In this document: one piece after another, positions 41,964 through 51,963 of the stretch
How positions within the stretch are numbered: position 1 is the first letter of the stretch
How the letters are laid out: each line of letters starts with the position of its first letter
Source: Xiheicaenibacterium sp046351325
GTDB taxonomy: Bacteria > Myxococcota_A > Polyangia > Polyangiales > Polyangiaceae
Assembly: GCA_046351325.1 (NCBI GenBank)
Contig: JAXLYR010000003.1
Span: 310,001-374,000, forward strand
Direction of reading: 5' to 3'
DNA length: 64,000 nucleotides
Translations under genes and position numbers: made by a program
Notes under the pieces: model-generated
What the model was told of the DNA's origin: nothing
Databases searched by the model: none
What the model saw: only the letters and a program-made list of their open reading frames with translations

Positions 41964-43091
41964 ATGCAGTTCGGTTCTCGCCTTGTGGGCTCGACGTTGG
42001 CCGCGCTCCTCTTCGCGACGACGGTCGGCTGCAAGAAGCCCTATGTCGGCGCGCACGCGAGGGTGAAGCGCGACGTCGTCGTGGTGTCTCTGCACCTGAC
42101 TCCCGGACAGAAGGCTCGCGTCGGGAAGCAGGAAAAGACCACGGAAGACTCGCGCGAGGTCTTCTTCTATTTCGCTATCGACAAGTTCAAGCCCGGCCGC
42201 AACGAGCTCGCCGTCGCGCTGACCGACAAGGGCAAGACCTCCGAAGAGAAGGTCGCGTTCATGGTCCCGAACGGTGGTGGCGAGCCGTTCCTCCAGCTCC
42301 ACGCGTGCGTCGCGACGAAGCCCGATATGCCAGCGACGATGGTCCGCGGTGGCTTCGGTCGCGTCGACAACTGCATCGCTGACGACAAGGATTTGAACTA
42401 CACGCTTGTCGCGACCGCGAACCCCGGCGCGACCGTCAGCGTCGCCGGCAAGAAGGTCGAGGCCGACGACGACGGCAACCTCGAGCTGCGGGTCGCGGCG
42501 CTGAGCGGGCTCTTGAACACGCCAGTCGGGGCGGCTTGGGATGCGGACGGTCCACCTGCCGTTCCAATCCCCGTCGAGATACAAAGCGGTAAGTCATCGC
42601 TCAAAGGTGACATCTTGGTAACCGCTGACACTGGGCGCCTCGTCGGGGGCCTCCTCCGTGGCTTCAAACCCGGTAAACCCCTCGTGGAGGGCCTCGCCTC
42701 CGACGGCCCCGGGCTGGCTGTCTATCAAGAGGAGCGGGAGTTCGCGTCCCCCCATTTCATCGGCGGGCCGGCGCCGCTCAGGCAACTGCGTGTCGTGGCG
42801 CTCGGCAAGCGCGCAGCGGCTGGGCGACCGAACGGCGCCTGCGGTCCCTACGAGTCGATGGACAACAAGGGCGTCGGTATGACGAGCCTCAAGCGATTCG
42901 ACTATGACGTAGAGGTCGCGGCCTACGACGCGCGGACAGGTGGGTTGCTCGCACAGCAGACGATCTCGGCCGCCACCGAGGACTGCCCACTCGTGGTCAA
43001 CAGCCGCGAGAGCGAGGTCGCTGTCTCGCCATCGGGGGCCATCGACGCCTGGATTCGGACGGTCATCCCCGGCGAGAAGGCCGCGCCCTGA
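41964..43091 (+). CDS. lipoprotein, unknown function
   Basis: 375 residues from the ATG at 41964 (signal LVGSTLAALLFATTVGC; lipobox TVGC). The mature protein is beta-rich: VVVVSLHLTPGQKARVGKQE, FYFAIDKFKPGRNELAVALT, YTLVATANPGATVSVAGKKV, VEIQSGKSSLKGDILVTADT. A conserved-looking region GGPAPLRQLRVVALGKRA is followed by a C-terminal strand set (EVAAYDARTGGLLAQQTISA). Possible disulfide Cys are scattered. The domains resemble Ig-like or carbohydrate-binding strands, but no family can be named. The next lipoprotein gene starts 9 bases later, suggesting a two-gene operon. Confidence 0.65.
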   Translation: MQFGSRLVGSTLAALLFATTVGCKKPYVGAHARVKRDVVVVSLHLTPGQKARVGKQEKTTEDSREVFFYFAIDKFKPGRNELAVALTDKGKTSEEKVAFMVPNGGGEPFLQLHACVATKPDMPATMVRGGFGRVDNCIADDKDLNYTLVATANPGATVSVAGKKVEADDDGNLELRVAALSGLLNTPVGAAWDADGPPAVPIPVEIQSGKSSLKGDILVTADTGRLVGGLLRGFKPGKPLVEGLASDGPGLAVYQEEREFASPHFIGGPAPLRQLRVVALGKRAAAGRPNGACGPYESMDNKGVGMTSLKRFDYDVEVAAYDARTGGLLAQQTISAATEDCPLVVNSRESEVAVSPSGAIDAWIRTVIPGEKAAP

Positions 43092-43100
43092 GAGGTTTCT

Positions 43101-43535
43101 ATGACGTTGATAAAGCACTCGGCCATCGCGCTCCTGGTCACCCTCGCCGCTTGTGGAAGCGCGGATAAAGACCAAGACAAGAACGAGCGGGACAAATCCG
43201 ACGACGTAGAGCCCGGCAAGAAGGGAGCGCGGAGCGCGGTCTCCCAAGCGCCCATGGCGCCGAGCGACGCACCTCGTAAACCCTCGAGCGCCGGAATCAC
43301 CATTTCGCCCGGCGGGGTGAGCGGCGGCGCGGCGCTCCACGGTGACCCGAAGGCCTGCGCGAGCTTCCACGCGTGCTGCGACGCCGCTTTGAAGACTGGC
43401 CCGTCCGACATGTTGGGCCTCACGTGCGGCCTCGCCCAGGCTGCCGCAGACGGCTTGTGTGAGGACGCGCTCGGCTCCGTACGCAGCTCGATCCGCGAGC
43501 AGAAGATGAGCGCGCCCCCCGGCTGTCTGGATTAG
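43101..43535 (+). CDS. small Cys-containing lipoprotein
   Basis: 144 residues with a GAGAGG ribosome site. Signal SAIALLVTLAACG (lipobox LAAC), then a highly charged linker (DKDQDKNERDKSDDVEPGKK). The C-terminal 70 residues carry six Cys (ACASFHACCDAALKTG, LTCGLAQAAADGLCEDAL, PGCLD), probably as a small disulfide-bonded helical domain. No family was recognised. Probably co-transcribed with the preceding lipoprotein. Confidence 0.65.
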   Translation: MTLIKHSAIALLVTLAACGSADKDQDKNERDKSDDVEPGKKGARSAVSQAPMAPSDAPRKPSSAGITISPGGVSGGAALHGDPKACASFHACCDAALKTGPSDMLGLTCGLAQAAADGLCEDALGSVRSSIREQKMSAPPGCLD

Positions 43536-43649
43536 TGCATGACGTCGCGGCCATACGCGACATCTCAGGCGGGAGCCCTCTCAGGGCCTCGTTGAGCACC
43601 AGACCAAAGGAGTGGATTGGGCTGTGCGATCCCCTCGAGTTCGGTAAGC

Positions 43650-43736
43650 GTTACAATCGGCACGCTCGCTCCAGGGTATCGCGCTTCTCGCCACGGCATT
43701 CGCGCCTTGGATTGCGCCTGGGCCAATGATTGTAAC
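43650..43736. repeat. 87-base segment bounded by 9-bp inverted repeats
   Basis: GTTACAATC at 43650-43658 is repeated inverted as GATTGTAAC at 43728-43736. GGC/GCC just inside also pair, with three unpaired bases on one side. No target-site duplication is obvious. It may be a degraded miniature inverted-repeat element or a long RNA stem; the evidence is limited to the repeat. Confidence 0.45.
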
Positions 43737-43988
43737 ACGGCCCTACCACCGCGGTGCGGGCGCTTTGGGGCCCGAACGGAGCAGGCGCGGGAACCGGCAC
43801 GTGCGGGTGGCTCCTCCTACATAGCTTCGCGAGAGCGCGTTTGCTGCAGCACAGTGTCCGGCCATTCGGGTCTGTGGCGGCCGCGCTATGAGCTGATTGT
43901 CTGGCGCCGCGACAAAGCACGATCGTTCGGTGAAAGTCGGGCGCCGCCAAACCCCATCTCGACCCCCCCGGCCTGCAAAGCCCCCAAG

Positions 43989-44019
43989 TTGTCTCCATTC
44001 GAGACAATTCGTCGATAAA
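43989..44019 (+). promoter_or_regulatory. palindromic operator overlapping possible promoter of the 44116 gene
   Basis: TTGTCTC (43989-43995) and GAGACAA (44001-44007) form a 7-bp dyad with a 5-base centre. TTGTCT could be a -35 element and GATAAA (44014-44019) a -10, though the 19-base spacing is long. The start codon is 97 bases further on. The overlap suggests repression by a dimeric regulator, or simply a hairpin. Confidence 0.35.
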
Positions 44020-44115
44020 TGAGCTATCGAGCGAGCAGCGCCGCGTGAGCAGGGCGCGGCGACGTCTCGCGGCGGCCGGCATGTCTCGTGCTCTCGGCTC
44101 CCGAGGAGGAACCGA

Positions 44116-45264
44116 ATGAGGCTTACTGTATTGTCAGAGCCGCGCGCACGAGGCGCTCCGACTCGAGCGTTCGTCCTAGTCGGTGTCATGGTCGCCGCTT
44201 GCGGGGACGATGGGACGGGAGGATCGGGAGGCAACCCCACGACAGGGGGAGGTGGCCAGGGTGGTAATCCCATGACCGGCGGCGCTGGCGGAGTCGCCCA
44301 GTCCGGTGGAATGGGCGGTATGGGGGGCGACGTAGGCGGGGGCCCTCCGACCGAGGTGACAGTCGACGCGGCGGGGACAGACGTAGACAATCCGCTCGAC
44401 GCGGCCCCCGACGCAGACGGAACGAACATCTATTTCACTGCCGTCGACGCCATCAACGGCGCAGGCGTATATCGGGTCGCGGCCTCGGGTGGAGCCTCGA
44501 CTGCGCTCTATCGAGGAGACCCGCTGGCGTCCCCGTTCGGCGTCGCTGTCTCCACTGACAACTCCCTCGTCTTCGTCGCCGACGCGGCCTCCGTGACGGG
44601 CCCGGCGGACGCGGACGACGCAGGGCAGATCTTCTCACTGGAGACAGCCGGGGGCAGTCCAACGACAGTCTCCGGCACCGCCGGCTACAAGCCAATCATG
44701 CTCGAGGTCTTCAACGACGGAGCGGTCGATCACCTCTTCTTCTCCGGACATTCGCCCCAAGGCGCGCCCGGCGTCTATCGCGTGCCCGCGAACGGCGGCA
44801 GCGTCGAGGTCGTCCGCGAGGGCTCGCCCTTCGTCGATCCCAGCGGGGTCGTCGTTGCGACGAATGGTGACCTCTATGTCATCGATACGAACTCGCTCGG
44901 CGCCGAGCTCTCGAGCGTCTATCGAATCACCAACGCCGCCAATGGAAACGACACCGCGTCGGAGCTCGTCGTCGGGCTGACGGTCGGCTTCCCTGCGGGG
45001 ATCGCCCTCAACAAAGCCGAGGACACGCTCTACGTCTCGGGCTTCGACCCGGGCCCGAACACCGATGTCTTGATCCAAATCGACATCGGGACAGGGACGC
45101 AGAGCTACATCAAAGGGGACGCTGACACCGACCTCGGCTTGTTCGAGGAGTCGGCGGGCCTGCACCGCGCGAAGCTCAACAACACCTTCGCTTGGGCCGA
45201 CAGCAAATCCCCGAACAGCGGCTCTGTCGCGCGCGGCACCGTATTCACCATCGCATTGCCCTGA
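44116..45264 (+). CDS. Gly-rich lipoprotein with NHL-like beta-propeller
   Basis: 382 residues. The GAGGAGGAA ribosome site is 6 bases before the ATG. A signal with lipobox VAAC is followed by a GDDGTGGSGG-type linker to about residue 75. The remainder shows propeller-like repeats: NIYFTAVDAINGAGVYRVAA, SGGASTALYRGDPLASPFGV, SLVFVADAAS, VYRVPANGGSVEVVREGSPF, DPSGVVVATNGDLYVIDTNS and GIALNKAEDTLYVSGFDPG. This matches NHL/SMP-30-like propellers that bind ligands; no enzymatic residues were recognised. The DUF4331 gene begins 23 bases after its stop, so the two probably form an operon. Confidence 0.8.
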   Translation: MRLTVLSEPRARGAPTRAFVLVGVMVAACGDDGTGGSGGNPTTGGGGQGGNPMTGGAGGVAQSGGMGGMGGDVGGGPPTEVTVDAAGTDVDNPLDAAPDADGTNIYFTAVDAINGAGVYRVAASGGASTALYRGDPLASPFGVAVSTDNSLVFVADAASVTGPADADDAGQIFSLETAGGSPTTVSGTAGYKPIMLEVFNDGAVDHLFFSGHSPQGAPGVYRVPANGGSVEVVREGSPFVDPSGVVVATNGDLYVIDTNSLGAELSSVYRITNAANGNDTASELVVGLTVGFPAGIALNKAEDTLYVSGFDPGPNTDVLIQIDIGTGTQSYIKGDADTDLGLFEESAGLHRAKLNNTFAWADSKSPNSGSVARGTVFTIALP

Positions 45265-45287
45265 TCGACCCGGAGGAACCAAGGTTT

Positions 45288-47015
45288 ATGAGCAAGAGAG
45301 ACAGTTCGCTCGCGGGGCGTGCGTCCCAGCGTACCAAGAAGTCGATCATCGCCCTCGGCGCGCTAGCGGCGGGGCTCTCCATTCCGACTGCGGCGTTCGC
45401 TTCGAGCCACTCCGAGGCCCCCGGTGTGGCGTCCGACCCCGAGGTCGACAACACCGATGTCTGGGCCTTCGTGAACAGCAACAACGGCGACTTCGTCGTC
45501 GTCGCTGGCTTCAATGGGCTTTGGGATCACGCCGCCCCCAACTACAAGAAGTTCGCGACCGAGGGCGCCATCTACGAGATCCACGTCGTGCGCGGCGCGA
45601 CCGATCTGGACGACGATCTCAAGTACGTATTCGAGTTCAGTGAGGCCGACTACGCCAAACAGGACCCGGCCAACCTGAGCCTCGGACCCCTGAACCTCGG
45701 CGGCAAGGAGTTCTTCTCGCAGCTATCGGGCGGTGGGGCCTGGGGGCAGACCTACAAAGTGACCAAGGTCGAGAACGGCGTCTCGAAGGTCATCCTCAAC
45801 AACGTGCCAGTCGCGCCGCCCAACGTCGGGCCGCGCACGACGAGCGCCTACAATGCGCTGCTCGGTGGCGGCGATCTCACCTACGAGCAGCGCTATGTCG
45901 ATAACGGCCCGACCGCGGTCGTGCGCTCGATCGCCGCAGCCGACGGCGGCGGCCGAGTCTTCGCCGGGCCGCGGCAGGACGAGTTCTATGTCGACCTCGG
46001 CGCGGTCTTCGACCTGGCTGGTCTGCCCGACGTGGCGCCGGCCGCGCCGTTTGGTGGACTGGGCGCTGTCCGCGCGATGGGCGCGCAGCGCAGCAGCACC
46101 TCCTACAAGAACATCATGGCCATTGCGCTCGCCATTCCGGCGACCACGGCCAACGGCAAAGCTCTGACGGCCGGCGCGGGGACCGACGATCTGGTCGGGG
46201 TCTGGGTCTCCGCCAGTCGGCGACAAGTCACCATTCTGCGCAATGATGGCAGCTACGACAGCGCGGGGCCCTACCGACAAGTGTCGCGGCTCGGCTTGCC
46301 CCTCATCAACGAGGCTGTCATCGGCCTTCAAGACAAAGACCGATGGAACCGCAAACGCCCCAAGGACGACGTCACGCTCTTCGGCGCCTATTTCTTGAAC
46401 CCTGTCATTGTTCGCGACGCGCAGGGCGTGGGCCTCTACGGTCCAGGCGGCACGCTGTCCGCGATCGGGTGTGGCACCGATGGAGGCGGCGGCGTCATCG
46501 ACGGCAAAGACAACGCGGCGCTCGGCATCAATATCTCCGACCTGCGCACGAACCGGACAGATATCCTGACGACCATCAACCTCGGGTACAATATCCCATT
46601 GTCCGCGACGGGGGACGTCCTGCGGGTCGACCTGTCCAATCCGAACGACCTCCTCGGCAACGCGAACTTCAGCATCCCGACGAGCATCGCGCCCAATCGC
46701 GTGACGGAGAATCGCGGCGCATTCCCGAACGGGAGGCGGCTCAACCTCACGCAGGAGGCCGATGTTACTGACATCGAAGTAACGCTACTCCTGTGCGGGC
46801 TGCCGTTCATGGTCGACAGCGGTCTGACGGGTGCGATCGGCGGCGGCGCCATCAACGGTGGAGTCGTCGGCGACCGGGTGAGCCGCATGCCGCACGACAA
46901 CCGCACCACGTTCCCCTATCTCTCGGCGCCTGTCGCGCAATCGGACGTGCGGCCCGCGACGCAGCCGGGCAATACGGCTACCTGCGCGGAGAGCCAGAGC
47001 GGCGCCTGCAACTAG
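45288..47015 (+). CDS. DUF4331-family secreted protein
   Basis: 575 residues from the ATG at 45288 with CGGAGGAA upstream. A Sec signal peptide (KKSIIALGALAAGLSIPTAA, cleavage after AFA) precedes the DUF4331 hallmark start SSHSEAPGVASDPEVDNTDV. Other family segments are FVVVAGFNGLWDHAAPNYKK, YEIHVVRGAT, VGVWVSASRR, RLGLPLINEAVIG and DKDRWNRKRPKDD. Its function is not established; the protein is expected outside the cytoplasm. Its neighbours are a propeller lipoprotein before and a TPR lipoprotein after (the latter separated by one opposite-strand gene), a combination that suggests a common envelope task. Confidence 0.9.
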   Translation: MSKRDSSLAGRASQRTKKSIIALGALAAGLSIPTAAFASSHSEAPGVASDPEVDNTDVWAFVNSNNGDFVVVAGFNGLWDHAAPNYKKFATEGAIYEIHVVRGATDLDDDLKYVFEFSEADYAKQDPANLSLGPLNLGGKEFFSQLSGGGAWGQTYKVTKVENGVSKVILNNVPVAPPNVGPRTTSAYNALLGGGDLTYEQRYVDNGPTAVVRSIAAADGGGRVFAGPRQDEFYVDLGAVFDLAGLPDVAPAAPFGGLGAVRAMGAQRSSTSYKNIMAIALAIPATTANGKALTAGAGTDDLVGVWVSASRRQVTILRNDGSYDSAGPYRQVSRLGLPLINEAVIGLQDKDRWNRKRPKDDVTLFGAYFLNPVIVRDAQGVGLYGPGGTLSAIGCGTDGGGGVIDGKDNAALGINISDLRTNRTDILTTINLGYNIPLSATGDVLRVDLSNPNDLLGNANFSIPTSIAPNRVTENRGAFPNGRRLNLTQEADVTDIEVTLLLCGLPFMVDSGLTGAIGGGAINGGVVGDRVSRMPHDNRTTFPYLSAPVAQSDVRPATQPGNTATCAESQSGACN

Positions 47016-47043
47016 CTAGTCCCCATTCACAACTAGCCGGCAT

Positions 47044-48093
47044 TCACGGGCGCGTCGCGGAGCTGGAGGCCGCGGCGCTGGGCACGCCGGAGATGATTTG
47101 GCATCTCATCGCGCAGCGCCCAGCGTCGCCGGTCCCCTCGCAGAAACCGCTGCGGCACTCGCCATCCGAGGCGCAGCTCTCACCGATACGCCGCTCGACC
47201 ACACACTTGTCTTGGACGCAGCGGTGCCCAGCCGCGCACGCGCCCCCGACACAGCGCTCACCTGCTTTGGGCAAGGGGGCGTCGCTGCAGTGTCCGCCGA
47301 CGCAAGTATGGCCTGGACCACACTGCAGCGAGGTCGTGCAGGCCCCGCCCATAGCGACGAGGGCGGAGCAGCGTCGCAGGCAGACGCCGTCGCATTGAGG
47401 GTGCTCGCGCTCGGCGTCCTCGACGACGAGAGGCGCCAAAGTGTCGACGAGGCCACACGGCTGACCGATTGGCATGGGTGCTGCGCAGGTGCCTGGCTTG
47501 GTGATCGTCAGCCCCGCGCAATAGAGCCCAGCTTTGCACTCGAGCGAAGATCGGCAGCCATTGGACTTCTCCCGCGTGCCCCGCACGATACCCACACAAG
47601 CAGCGGGTAGCTCGCCACCCCAATCACAAACCTTCGCCGCCGCGCTGATGGCTGCGTCACAAGCCTCGAGCGCGCCCTTGTCGATTGCAACCGCCCCGGA
47701 CCTCAGCGCGTAGCTGAGCGTGCGCACGCACTCCCCCGTAGGACGGAAGCTCGTAAACTGCATGTCGGGACAGCAAGCCCGCCGGCTCTCCTCGGAGGCG
47801 TCGTGGACCAGGCTGCAATAGCGCTCCGCCACAGGGTCGGGCGGGTCGTTGGTCACTGGGTATACAGGCTTGTCACCGTCGTCGTCGGCCCGGGCGCTGG
47901 CGGAGGTCGCGGCCGCGCTGGAGCCGTGCGCGCTGGCGCTCGACAGCCGCGTGGTCGACGCGCTCGCCGACGCGGCTGGCCCATTGGCCGGGGCGTCAGA
48001 GCAACCCGCCAGCAGGCTCAGCGACCAATAGAGGACGGCACTGCGATTGCAATGTTTGGCGCGTAGGGCGAACACCGAGTGCACACTAATCAT
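47044..48093 (-). CDS. Cys-rich lipoprotein with Dickkopf-like modules
   Basis: 349 residues from the ATG at 48093. Signal SAVLYWSLSLLAGC (lipobox LAGC) and an Ala/Ser linker precede CSLVHDASEESRRACCPDMQ and ECVRTLSYALRSGAVA. The C-terminal half is a chain of Cys-rich units: GCRSSLECKAGLYCAGL, GTCAAPMPIGQPC, CTTSLQCGPGHTCVGGHC, ERCVGGACAAGHRCVQDKC and SCASDGECRSGFC. Their C-x5-C-x4-C pattern is like Dickkopf/EGF-type modules found in myxobacterial surface proteins. It is transcribed against its neighbours; function unknown. Confidence 0.75.
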   Translation of the reverse strand: MISVHSVFALRAKHCNRSAVLYWSLSLLAGCSDAPANGPAASASASTTRLSSASAHGSSAAATSASARADDDGDKPVYPVTNDPPDPVAERYCSLVHDASEESRRACCPDMQFTSFRPTGECVRTLSYALRSGAVAIDKGALEACDAAISAAAKVCDWGGELPAACVGIVRGTREKSNGCRSSLECKAGLYCAGLTITKPGTCAAPMPIGQPCGLVDTLAPLVVEDAEREHPQCDGVCLRRCSALVAMGGACTTSLQCGPGHTCVGGHCSDAPLPKAGERCVGGACAAGHRCVQDKCVVERRIGESCASDGECRSGFCEGTGDAGRCAMRCQIISGVPSAAASSSATRP

Positions 48094-48153
48094 GGAATGG
48101 GGCTTGGTACATAGCCTCCAGAACAAACTTCGACGGCGGAGAGAATATACGTC

Positions 48154-49551
48154 ATGAAGGTCATCGGTGCGTTCCAATCAGCGGCGCGCAGGGCGACGAG
48201 TCGCGCGATCGTGTTGTCGACAGCTCTCGCTCTATCGGCTTGTGGACTCGGGCACGCGGGCGAAGCCGAGGTGTCGCCGAGCGCCTCGGAGAGCCCCCGC
48301 GTCGTGCTGACGGGGTCGACCGAGCCCGTCGCTGGAGGTCGCGACACCAATCGACTGCTCGCGCTCGCCGACCCAGGGGACGAAGAGGATGTCGACCATC
48401 AGATTCGGGCCTATCAAGCGCGCGCAGAGAAGCTCGGGCGCGTGGATGATTGGACGCTTCTCGGGCGAGCCTGGGTGCGGAAGGCACGTGACACTGCGAA
48501 CCCTGGCTTCTATTTGAACGCCGGCGCGGCTGCCGAGGTCCTGCTCGCCAAATTCCCCGACAATGTGCTGGGGCTCGGGCTCCGCGCGCAGGTCGCGGTG
48601 CAGCGCCATGACTTCAAGACAGGTCTCTCGACGAGCGAGGTCGTGCTCGGCATTGCCCCGGAGGACCTGGTCGCGCTCGCGTACGCGAGCGACGCGTCAC
48701 TCGAGCTCGGGCGCTACGCGGACGCCGTCGAATATGCGAATAAAATGGTGGGTCTGACGCCCAATCTACCTTCTTATTCGCGAGCCTCCTATTTGTCGTG
48801 GCTCCACGGCGACGAGGACAAAGCCATCGACGCAGCTCGCCGAGCCATTCAATCGGGCAATGACCCCTCCGACCCTGAGCCCCAGTGTTATGCCTATGTG
48901 CAGGCGGCGAATATCTTCTTTCATAAAGGTGATTTCGAGGGCGCGGATGCTGGCTATTCAGCTGCGCTGAAGCCTTGCGTGGACTATCCGGCGGCGCTCG
49001 CGGGCCGCGGCCGCGTCGCCGTCGCGATGGGGGATCCCAAGCGTGGCGCTGACCTCTTGGCGCTCGCCTACCAAGGCGGTCATTCGCTCCTCGCGGCGGT
49101 GGACCTCTATTGGGCGCGGCTCGAGGCTGGAGACGTAGACGGCGCTGCCGCGATCCGCGAGGAGATCGTCGCGCGCGGCGAGCGTGATGATCCGCGAACG
49201 TTCGCGCGCTTCCTCGCCGACGACGAGAAGGATCTCGACAAAGCCGTCGAGCTCGCGCGGGCCGAGATGCAGGTTCGGCCGAACCTCTACACGGCCGACG
49301 TCCTCGCGTGGGCGCTCTTCAAGCGCGGCGACGTGGTCGAGGCCGCGCGCGCGGGCGCCGACGTCCTCGGGCTCAAGACGCCGGACGCGACGCTCGAGTA
49401 CCACGCGGGGAGGATCGCGATCGCGACCGGCGAGCGCGAACGCGGTCGCAAACTCCTCGAGCGAGCGCTCGCGCGGAGCGGCGGACACTTCGACGAGCGC
49501 GGCGCGAGGGACGCGAAGCGCGTGCTCGAGAGCCTGGAAAAGACCGAGTGA
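48154..49551 (+). CDS. TPR-repeat lipoprotein
   Basis: 465 residues. Signal IVLSTALALSACG (lipobox LSAC). Residues about 70-450 form tandem tetratricopeptide-type helix pairs, for example GLGLRAQVAVQRHDFKTGLS, ALAYASDASLELGRYADAVE, YVQAANIFFHKGDFEGADAG, LAGRGRVAVAMGDPKRGADL, DVLAWALFKRGDVVEAARAG and YHAGRIAIATGERERGRKLL. It is likely a scaffold or adaptor at the envelope. TPR lipoproteins of this type occur beside DUF4331 genes, as here. The start region is 60 bases from the divergent Cys-rich lipoprotein gene. Confidence 0.85.
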   Translation: MKVIGAFQSAARRATSRAIVLSTALALSACGLGHAGEAEVSPSASESPRVVLTGSTEPVAGGRDTNRLLALADPGDEEDVDHQIRAYQARAEKLGRVDDWTLLGRAWVRKARDTANPGFYLNAGAAAEVLLAKFPDNVLGLGLRAQVAVQRHDFKTGLSTSEVVLGIAPEDLVALAYASDASLELGRYADAVEYANKMVGLTPNLPSYSRASYLSWLHGDEDKAIDAARRAIQSGNDPSDPEPQCYAYVQAANIFFHKGDFEGADAGYSAALKPCVDYPAALAGRGRVAVAMGDPKRGADLLALAYQGGHSLLAAVDLYWARLEAGDVDGAAAIREEIVARGERDDPRTFARFLADDEKDLDKAVELARAEMQVRPNLYTADVLAWALFKRGDVVEAARAGADVLGLKTPDATLEYHAGRIAIATGERERGRKLLERALARSGGHFDERGARDAKRVLESLEKTE

Positions 49552-49559
49552 GCGCGCGG

Positions 49560-50351
49560 CTACTCGACGTTGCCGTACTCGCGGAACCGCGCCGCCGTGT
49601 CGCTCGTAGCGTCGGTCGCGTCGACGCCGAGGATCGTGGTGAAGCCGTTGGTGATCCCGCTCGGCGTGGTGAAACGCCTGCAAGCGACGACGGCGCCGCC
49701 CGACAGGGCCTCGAGCTGCGTGGTGCCGGCGTCGTCGACGATCATGCGGAGCGCGTCCGCGGTCACTGCGGGGTGCACGACCTCCGGGGTCGCGACGCCG
49801 TCCGAGAAGCGCACCGCGCCGTCTTGGATCGCGACGTTGAGCTCGTCGTTCGCCTGCGTGACGCCGAGCAAGGCCCAGCCCGTGGTCGGGGTCAGCGGGA
49901 CGCGCACCGCCGCGAAGCAAGGATCCTCGGGCGCGGCGGCTTCACCGGTCGCGCCGAGCAACCCGCGATGTCCTTTGCGAACATCGAGCTCGACCGCGCA
50001 CTCGTGGACCTCGGCGGGGGTCGAGAAATCGTTGCACTGCTTCAGGCTCGCGATGTGGACGTCCTTCGGCGTCCAGTCGCTCTCGTAGCCAGTCCCGAAC
50101 TCGTACGTCGAGTCGAACGCGCAGAGCCTCACCGGCACCATGACGCCCTCACACGCGGGGTCGATCAGGACCTCCATACCGCCGCTGCCACCGCTACCGC
50201 CTGCACCCGTCGCGCCCGTCGCGCCTGCGCCGTCGCCCCCCGCGCCCGTGCCGCCTGCTCCCCCTTCTTGGAATTGATCGAAGTCGAGGCACGCCGCGGA
50301 GAGCGCGAGCGACGCGGAGAGAGCGAGCCACCGAAGCGACGAGAAGTTCAC
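49560..50351 (-). CDS. Gly-rich lipoprotein, unknown function
   Basis: 263 residues. Signal LALSASLALSAACL (lipobox SAAC), then a GGAGGTGAGG-type linker. The mature domain has several Cys (IDPACEGVMVPVRLC, LKQCNDFSTPAEVHECAVEL, EDPCFAAVRV, VVACRRF) and strands such as GWALLGVTQANDELNVAIQD and DALRMIVDDAGTTQLEALSG. It resembles a jelly-roll domain, but no family was identified. It converges on the TPR gene with 8 bases between stops. Confidence 0.65.
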   Translation of the reverse strand: MNFSSLRWLALSASLALSAACLDFDQFQEGGAGGTGAGGDGAGATGATGAGGSGGSGGMEVLIDPACEGVMVPVRLCAFDSTYEFGTGYESDWTPKDVHIASLKQCNDFSTPAEVHECAVELDVRKGHRGLLGATGEAAAPEDPCFAAVRVPLTPTTGWALLGVTQANDELNVAIQDGAVRFSDGVATPEVVHPAVTADALRMIVDDAGTTQLEALSGGAVVACRRFTTPSGITNGFTTILGVDATDATSDTAARFREYGNVE

Positions 50352-50390
50352 GACGGGAGTCTACTCGCACGCGGCATCACGGGGGAGGCC

Positions 50391-51848
<1,458 letters not shown>

Positions 51849-51963
51849 CGACTTCGACAGCACCCCCGTCCGCACGACTACGCGCGGGGCGCGATTGGGT
51901 TGCGTGGCCTCACTTCGAGGATGCCGGTATCGAACCCGAGGCGCCTTGCTAACATCGCCCGCG

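Larger units (their letters stand above)
43536..44115. other. 580-base intergenic region with two inverted repeats
   Basis: No credible gene was seen on either strand; the open frames here lack ribosome sites and the codon bias of neighbours. The stretch contains a 9-bp inverted repeat pair (43650-43658 / 43728-43736) and a palindrome next to a possible promoter (43989-44019). The last 60 bases carry a strong GAGGAGGAA ribosome site for the gene at 44116. It could hold an RNA gene or the remnant of a small inserted element. Confidence 0.5.
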
